Below, in pieces: positions 54,901 to 60,900 of a stretch of 64,000 bases of DNA (position 1 is the first letter of the stretch; each line of letters starts with the position of its first letter). The notes under the pieces are model-generated. The model was not told where the DNA came from. It saw nothing but the letters and a program-made list of their open reading frames with translations, and searched no databases. The position numbers and the translations under genes are program-made. Source of the DNA: Aurelia coerulea (lineage: Eukaryota; Cnidaria; Scyphozoa; Semaeostomeae; Ulmaridae); the NCBI GenBank assembly GCA_039566865.1, contig CM076944.1:20172501-20236500 (forward strand). The letters are read 5' to 3'.

Positions 54901-57900
54901 GCTAACGGTGGTCCATAAGAAAGGAGCCTATAGATGTGAAAATTCTGATGCAAACTGTTTCAAAATGATGATCAATCGATTATTTTATTTAGGTCTGCAA
55001 TTGATCAGCATCTGTTGTGTTCTTTTGCAGCGTGATTCAAAGTCACTCAACCTTAAAAAGCTAAATTTTCTAACTTTAAAACGAATCACAAGATTAGCTA
55101 GAGCAGCGCCCCAATTGAGCACCCTTCGAAGAAAATGCTATTAATTTTCTTAAGGAAGTCGTTTCAATAGAGTAACTTACAGCGAAGGTTCCTTCACCTG
55201 TGTGACAGATCTTTATGGCCAGCGTCATCCGAGCTTCTTTTTTCTTAGCCGCTGACTTAAACGTGCAGCACCTTCGCTTCTACCATATTTCTCCGACAAA
55301 TATCCATAGAAAATCACGTCTTTTTTCGTTGAACTCTTCTCACAGTATTCAGCCTATTTTCGTTGAATTTAAAGCAGTTCCCCTACAATAACATCAACAA
55401 TTTATCTGTAATACAGCCAATTACCATTCCCTCCTTCATCTATCTTTCTGTCATTAACCAAGGGAGGGGTGTATCCCTGTTTCGAAAATGCTAACGAATT
55501 TTTTTAAAACATTTGGATTTTGGGGATTTTTTAGGGGTGGCTTGTGAATATAAAAGGGTTCCTTATGAAAGGCGTACGAGACTTTCATGAAGTGGTATGA
55601 TTACCTCGCAGATAATCTTAGTACTACAGGGTGCTCAAAAAGTGCGATGACTGACAATCTAACTGCTTCCCAGTCACAACCCACTGGAACACAGAATGAA
55701 AGTAGGACCTTGTTGATTTCTTTTTACATATAATCTGCAAAGGTACATCAAGCTTTGTTTGTGGCAAGTTGTTTTCATTTGCGGTAAAATTTAAGCTTTT
55801 TACTGAGTAAAAGTAAAACACTTCTACAAAAGACGAAGGAGAATTCAAAGGCACTTACAATTTCAAATTCATCAAAATTACTTTTATGCATGAATGTCAA
55901 AGAAAATGAGCAGGAGTCCACTCAATGGCGCCCTTTCTAATTGGAATTTACTCAAAGCGGTCAAACCAAGGCAAACTCTTATGGTGCTCATTTGGGGCGA
56001 CGCCGCTATACCTGGAAAAGTAATTCGGTCTTTGCTATTTACCATGAGGTCGACAGGTCTCGAGTATTGCTTCAGTTTTTTTCGAATTTACAACTGCTAG
56101 CCAGGATGAACTACTGATGCTCTGAGAGCTGATCCCCCTTGGCCGACATGAAGGCGGTTTGTCGTCCATTCAATCTTGTTCATTCATAGGACTTTCAGTC
56201 TCTGGAATAATTTCCCATGCCCGGTTTTTACCCCCAAACACATTCTCTGCAGGCCTTTGATCATTCGGATGCCCTTTTCGACTTTGTCTCCAGTTTCTTG
56301 GTATTATGCCGTACTTAAAAGTGTCTTGGTTCCCTATGCAGTAGATGTCTCTACCCATGTCCACAAGATAGAATTATTAGAAACACCAGAATTATAGTAA
56401 AAACTGAAGTGATTCTGTTTAATGGCATTCTTTATTAGATAGCATCAATTTATTTTTATTTTACGTCTTAGGGACCACTTGGAGATCCTGGCGATGAGGG
56501 TCTTGTTGGATCTGCAGGACCGACTGTAAGTCACAACTTATTTTTATCCATTATATCACTTTAATGGTTGATAGTATGACTCTTCTTAGTTGAACGGAAC
56601 CAGTATGATAACGAATGTAAGGCAGGCTGTTGTCAACGGAATCAGGAATCAAGGCTCTTTTATTTTGCACGGGGTAATGGGATCACGTACACATGATAAA
56701 TGGAATGTCCAGTAGCGAGGGACATTGAGATATCTTGAGAATGGATCCTGATTTCACATTTAGCCTGACACTACAACTGTGCATGAGTAACCAAACTCGA
56801 TTCTTGAGAATGGTTCATAAAGTATGAAAGCCTGGACGATCTATTTACAGTACAGTGTACACCTGTGTTAGATCTGTTTGAAACAACATGATTTGAGTTG
56901 TTTAGAGAGTTAGCCTGTAACCATCAGCTGCACCACTGAATAAAACATTTATTAGCAGTTTTTCAAACATTCTTCAAGATTCCTATTTCAACAAGGAAGT
57001 AAAAAAAATTGTTTACCTTTATGTATATTCATAACTCTTTCGATTCTGACATTCCAAAATATCTAATTGATCAGTTCAATTACTAATTCGTGCATTGTCT
57101 TGTTTTCAGGGTCCAACTGGTCCGTCTGGCTCGCAAGGTCCCTTTGGATGGAAGGGAGCACGAGTAAGTTGATTAAAAAAGTCAAATCTAATTCCTTTTC
57201 AACTTTCATTATTCAATATCCGGACAGTATGCTTTCCACTTTGATATAATGTTAAACAGCGACTCGTTGATAATGACTTGCAAAGCAACACTAGAGCTTG
57301 TGTAGAAAATGATAATGATTAATTGCTGCTATATAATGAAACAATTTAACATGTAATTGTCAACCGGTGTAGAGTGAGCATTGGAATCATGCGTCGTACA
57401 TAGCCGATTGCTCGTGGCTCATGGTCGAAACCGCCAAAGCCTTATTTTTACGGACCAATCAGACGGCTAAAAAGCGAAGGAGACAAAATAAACCCGTGAA
57501 GATTTTTCTAAATTTTACCTACCTTCATAAACGCAACCAGGAAAAAAACTGCTTGAGATTTCCCGAATTTTTTTAAGCAACCTACTCTCCAGATGTTTGG
57601 GTGTACAAGTTTGGATGCCGGTTAAAATATCTCCAGGATTGGCGGAGTTATTGCCACAAACAAACCGATAAGGCACTGAACCTTGAACAATAGAAATTCT
57701 GACCGAGAGACAATAGTAATAATAATAGTGATTGTTGTCAGAACGACCCGAAAACGCCAAAATCTGCGTTTTCAATTGTTCTTGCTATTGTCTTTCGCTA
57801 AATTTTCTTTTGTTCAATATTCAATGCCCCATACGATTGTTCGCGCATTTCAAGGCAATGCTCTAGGGAAGTTTCTGTATTGTACTCCTTTTTGCATTCT

Positions 57901-60900
57901 TGCACAAATTTGCTCGTTGCGAAATAACTTTTACAATTCAAAAGAGGTTTTATCAAGAGGTTTTATCACCTGACTTGAAGTGGCGTAAACAGGCCTCGAC
58001 AAGCCTTCGCCGATTTTGTCTGTTGGAGAGGCAATAACTCCGCCAAACCTGGATATATTTTAACTGGCATCCAAACTTGTACACCCAAACATTCTTCAAA
58101 AAAATTCAGGAGATTTCAAGCAGTTTTCTGTCCTGGTTGCGTTTTATGAAGGTAGGTAAAATTTAGAAAAATCTTCATGGGTTTGTTTGTCTCCTTCGCT
58201 TTTTAGCCGTCTGATTGGTCCGTGAAAATGAGGTTTTGGCGGGTTCGGTCACAGGCCACGAGCATTCGGCTATGTACGACAAATGATCCCTATGCTTGTA
58301 GAGTGTAGCTACAAGAACGAAATTTGTCTTGTCATTTATCAAAAACGGTTTTCATCGCAGCAGTTACTTGCGATTCAAACAGCTATTAATTAGCCTAGGC
58401 GTAATAAGTTGCATAGCTGACTGAATAGAACATAGAACATTGTTTTTGCGAAATAAGCCCGCACCCTCAAATAGGCCCCCATGGGGGGTTAATCGATTGT
58501 TATTTTAGTGCATACTTTGATTCTCTTTTTTCACTGACTTTCTTCGCGTTGTTTTCAACATACTCAGGCTTAGATATTGCCTCGAAAACAATATATCCCA
58601 ATATATCTGCTGTTTTAAGCACACTGACGAGCCTCTAGTAAAAGAAGAAAATTGGTCCTGGTAATATATTCGGCTGCTGCTAAATGAGCCCCTCCTTGAA
58701 TAAGCCCCCCCCCTTCCCCCCTCGAATATGCCCCAAAATATTTTTTGCAAAATAAGCGCACGGGGTCTTATTCGCGGACTTACGGTACATCAGTTTTCTC
58801 TGAAATGTTGCTGTGAATTGGCGTGAATTGCTGTTTACGATAAATTGCTTCAATTTACGAATAAAATTCCTTCCAATTCGGTCCAAAAACACAAAAAACG
58901 CTTGAAACGCCTATGGCTCGTTTAATAGAGCTGCAAGAATTTATGGAGACAAGCTAAGTACCTGAACAAAGAATAGAGTGATTGTTTATCCTTTAAAAAT
59001 GAAACCCCATTTGTTAACAACAAAGCAACCTCAATGTGTTTAATGTTTGAAAATATCTGAAAGTAATATTTGACATTTTGCGTCAAGAATTCTTTGTTGT
59101 AAGCTCGAATTCACATTCACATTGCTTCTGAAGAATTCACATTCACATTGCGTCATCTTTACCTCCTTCATAGCTTCCTCACGGCTACTCTCTTCCCTGC
59201 AGCGTCCAATTCTATTAGACGTTCTATAGTTCTCTATCTTTCGATTTTTCCGCTTAACTGCTCTGTGAGCTCTATTTCTCTCATCACTACTGATGAAGGG
59301 TAATGCCCGATACGTTTAGTCTAATTGAATCCTGGCATTTTAGTTTTTTAATAGAGAAATTTATGTTTACTACTGAAGATAGGTTTGCTTCCTGCCAAGA
59401 TAAGAGCATTAAGGTGAAAATGATGTTGATACCCTCCAAGGGTCTTACTCGCCCTTCACAACACCAAAATCACAAGCTCTTTACACAGTGCTTCAATTTG
59501 TAAAAAAAATAGAGGACTTGATCATCACCTTGCCATACATGAAATTTCAGTTAGAATGTGCCAAAACGAATTTTGCATTCTATATTGTTCAATCCTCAGG
59601 CATCAGGTTATCGGAAAGACCAAAATATTTTACAGCCATGTGATTAACTATAGGATCCCGAAGAGTGCTATTTTTTGCTTGTTAGTGGAAATTTTTCTTT
59701 GATTCTAGATTTTTTATGAAGTTCTAATTCATTGTAGGGTGCAGCTGGAGCTGCTGGGGATCAAGGAGCAACTGGTGCAGCTGGTATTAAGGTAAAATTT
59801 TCAATAACATTCATGTTATATTATTTTATTGATAAGGTATTTCAAGCACGATATGGAATATGTGGTCATATTATCAAGTGAAGCATAATACGTTAGCAGT
59901 TGACTGAATTGGGACCTAGTAATCGCTACCACCTTATGTGATAGACTTATTGATAGGTAATATCCATCAACGTTTCAACTTATTGCTGGGTCAGTTAACT
60001 TTGTATCTTTCAAGCTTCTATCGTTGAACAGTTTTCTACCATTGCATTTATATCTACTTTTCTTTTAAATTTATAGGGATATCCTGGCGAGAAAGGAGCA
60101 CAGGGAGACGTTGGAAAGACCGTAAGTGTTGTTAAATTCATTTTGTTGCAGCATAAGTATTATCAAAACATATTATGAATAGAAAAGGCCTGTTTGTTGC
60201 AACAAAATGTTATCTGGTGAATGATATCTCAGCCCTCCTTATCTTGATTATACCAGCCCGTTTCAGTGAATTTGCAAACTTACTTTGCAACTTTTTAAAT
60301 TGTTGTAATATTTGTGTTAATTCTGGCAGCATACCGAACTGAATATTGTCATGTGATTATAAAGTTTACAGCACTGTATGGTTTTAAAAAATTTATATTT
60401 AGAGCGGTTCTATCTGAATGGCCATGGCTTTGTTTGCCATGCGAAATGACGAATTTCAAGCGTACTCTGCAAGCCATTTTATTAATTTTTTTTCGCGATT
60501 GGCTGGCATATTGTTTTTAACGGAAGTATTCCTTGCTCCTTTAGTTTGAATTAGAGACAATAGGCAAAGCTGTGACGACAAGATTCTATCTTTTCCTCTT
60601 TCTAATTTGTCATTTTCTGTTCGTAGGGAAAACTAGGAATTGTCGGAGAAGAGGGACCAGTAGGAGGACAAGGCCCACGGGTATGTTGTTCATTGTCACT
60701 AATGTACAGTATCATTGAGTATCTATTGTTATATGGGTACTTAAGCTACAGCAAAGAACATATTCAAAATATTGAACAGTTAGAGTTAAACCTTACTTTC
60801 CAAAGCTTAGATGTATTTATGAAAGGAGTACAATGCTGTTGTGAAGGTTGCAGCAAGGAAATTGACAAAATCATCTTTGAAGCATTATGCTTGGTTGATA

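Noticed and set aside
56176..56397. Open frame resembling a retroelement endonuclease fragment
   Set aside because: Only a loose impression; no conserved motif could be pointed to.
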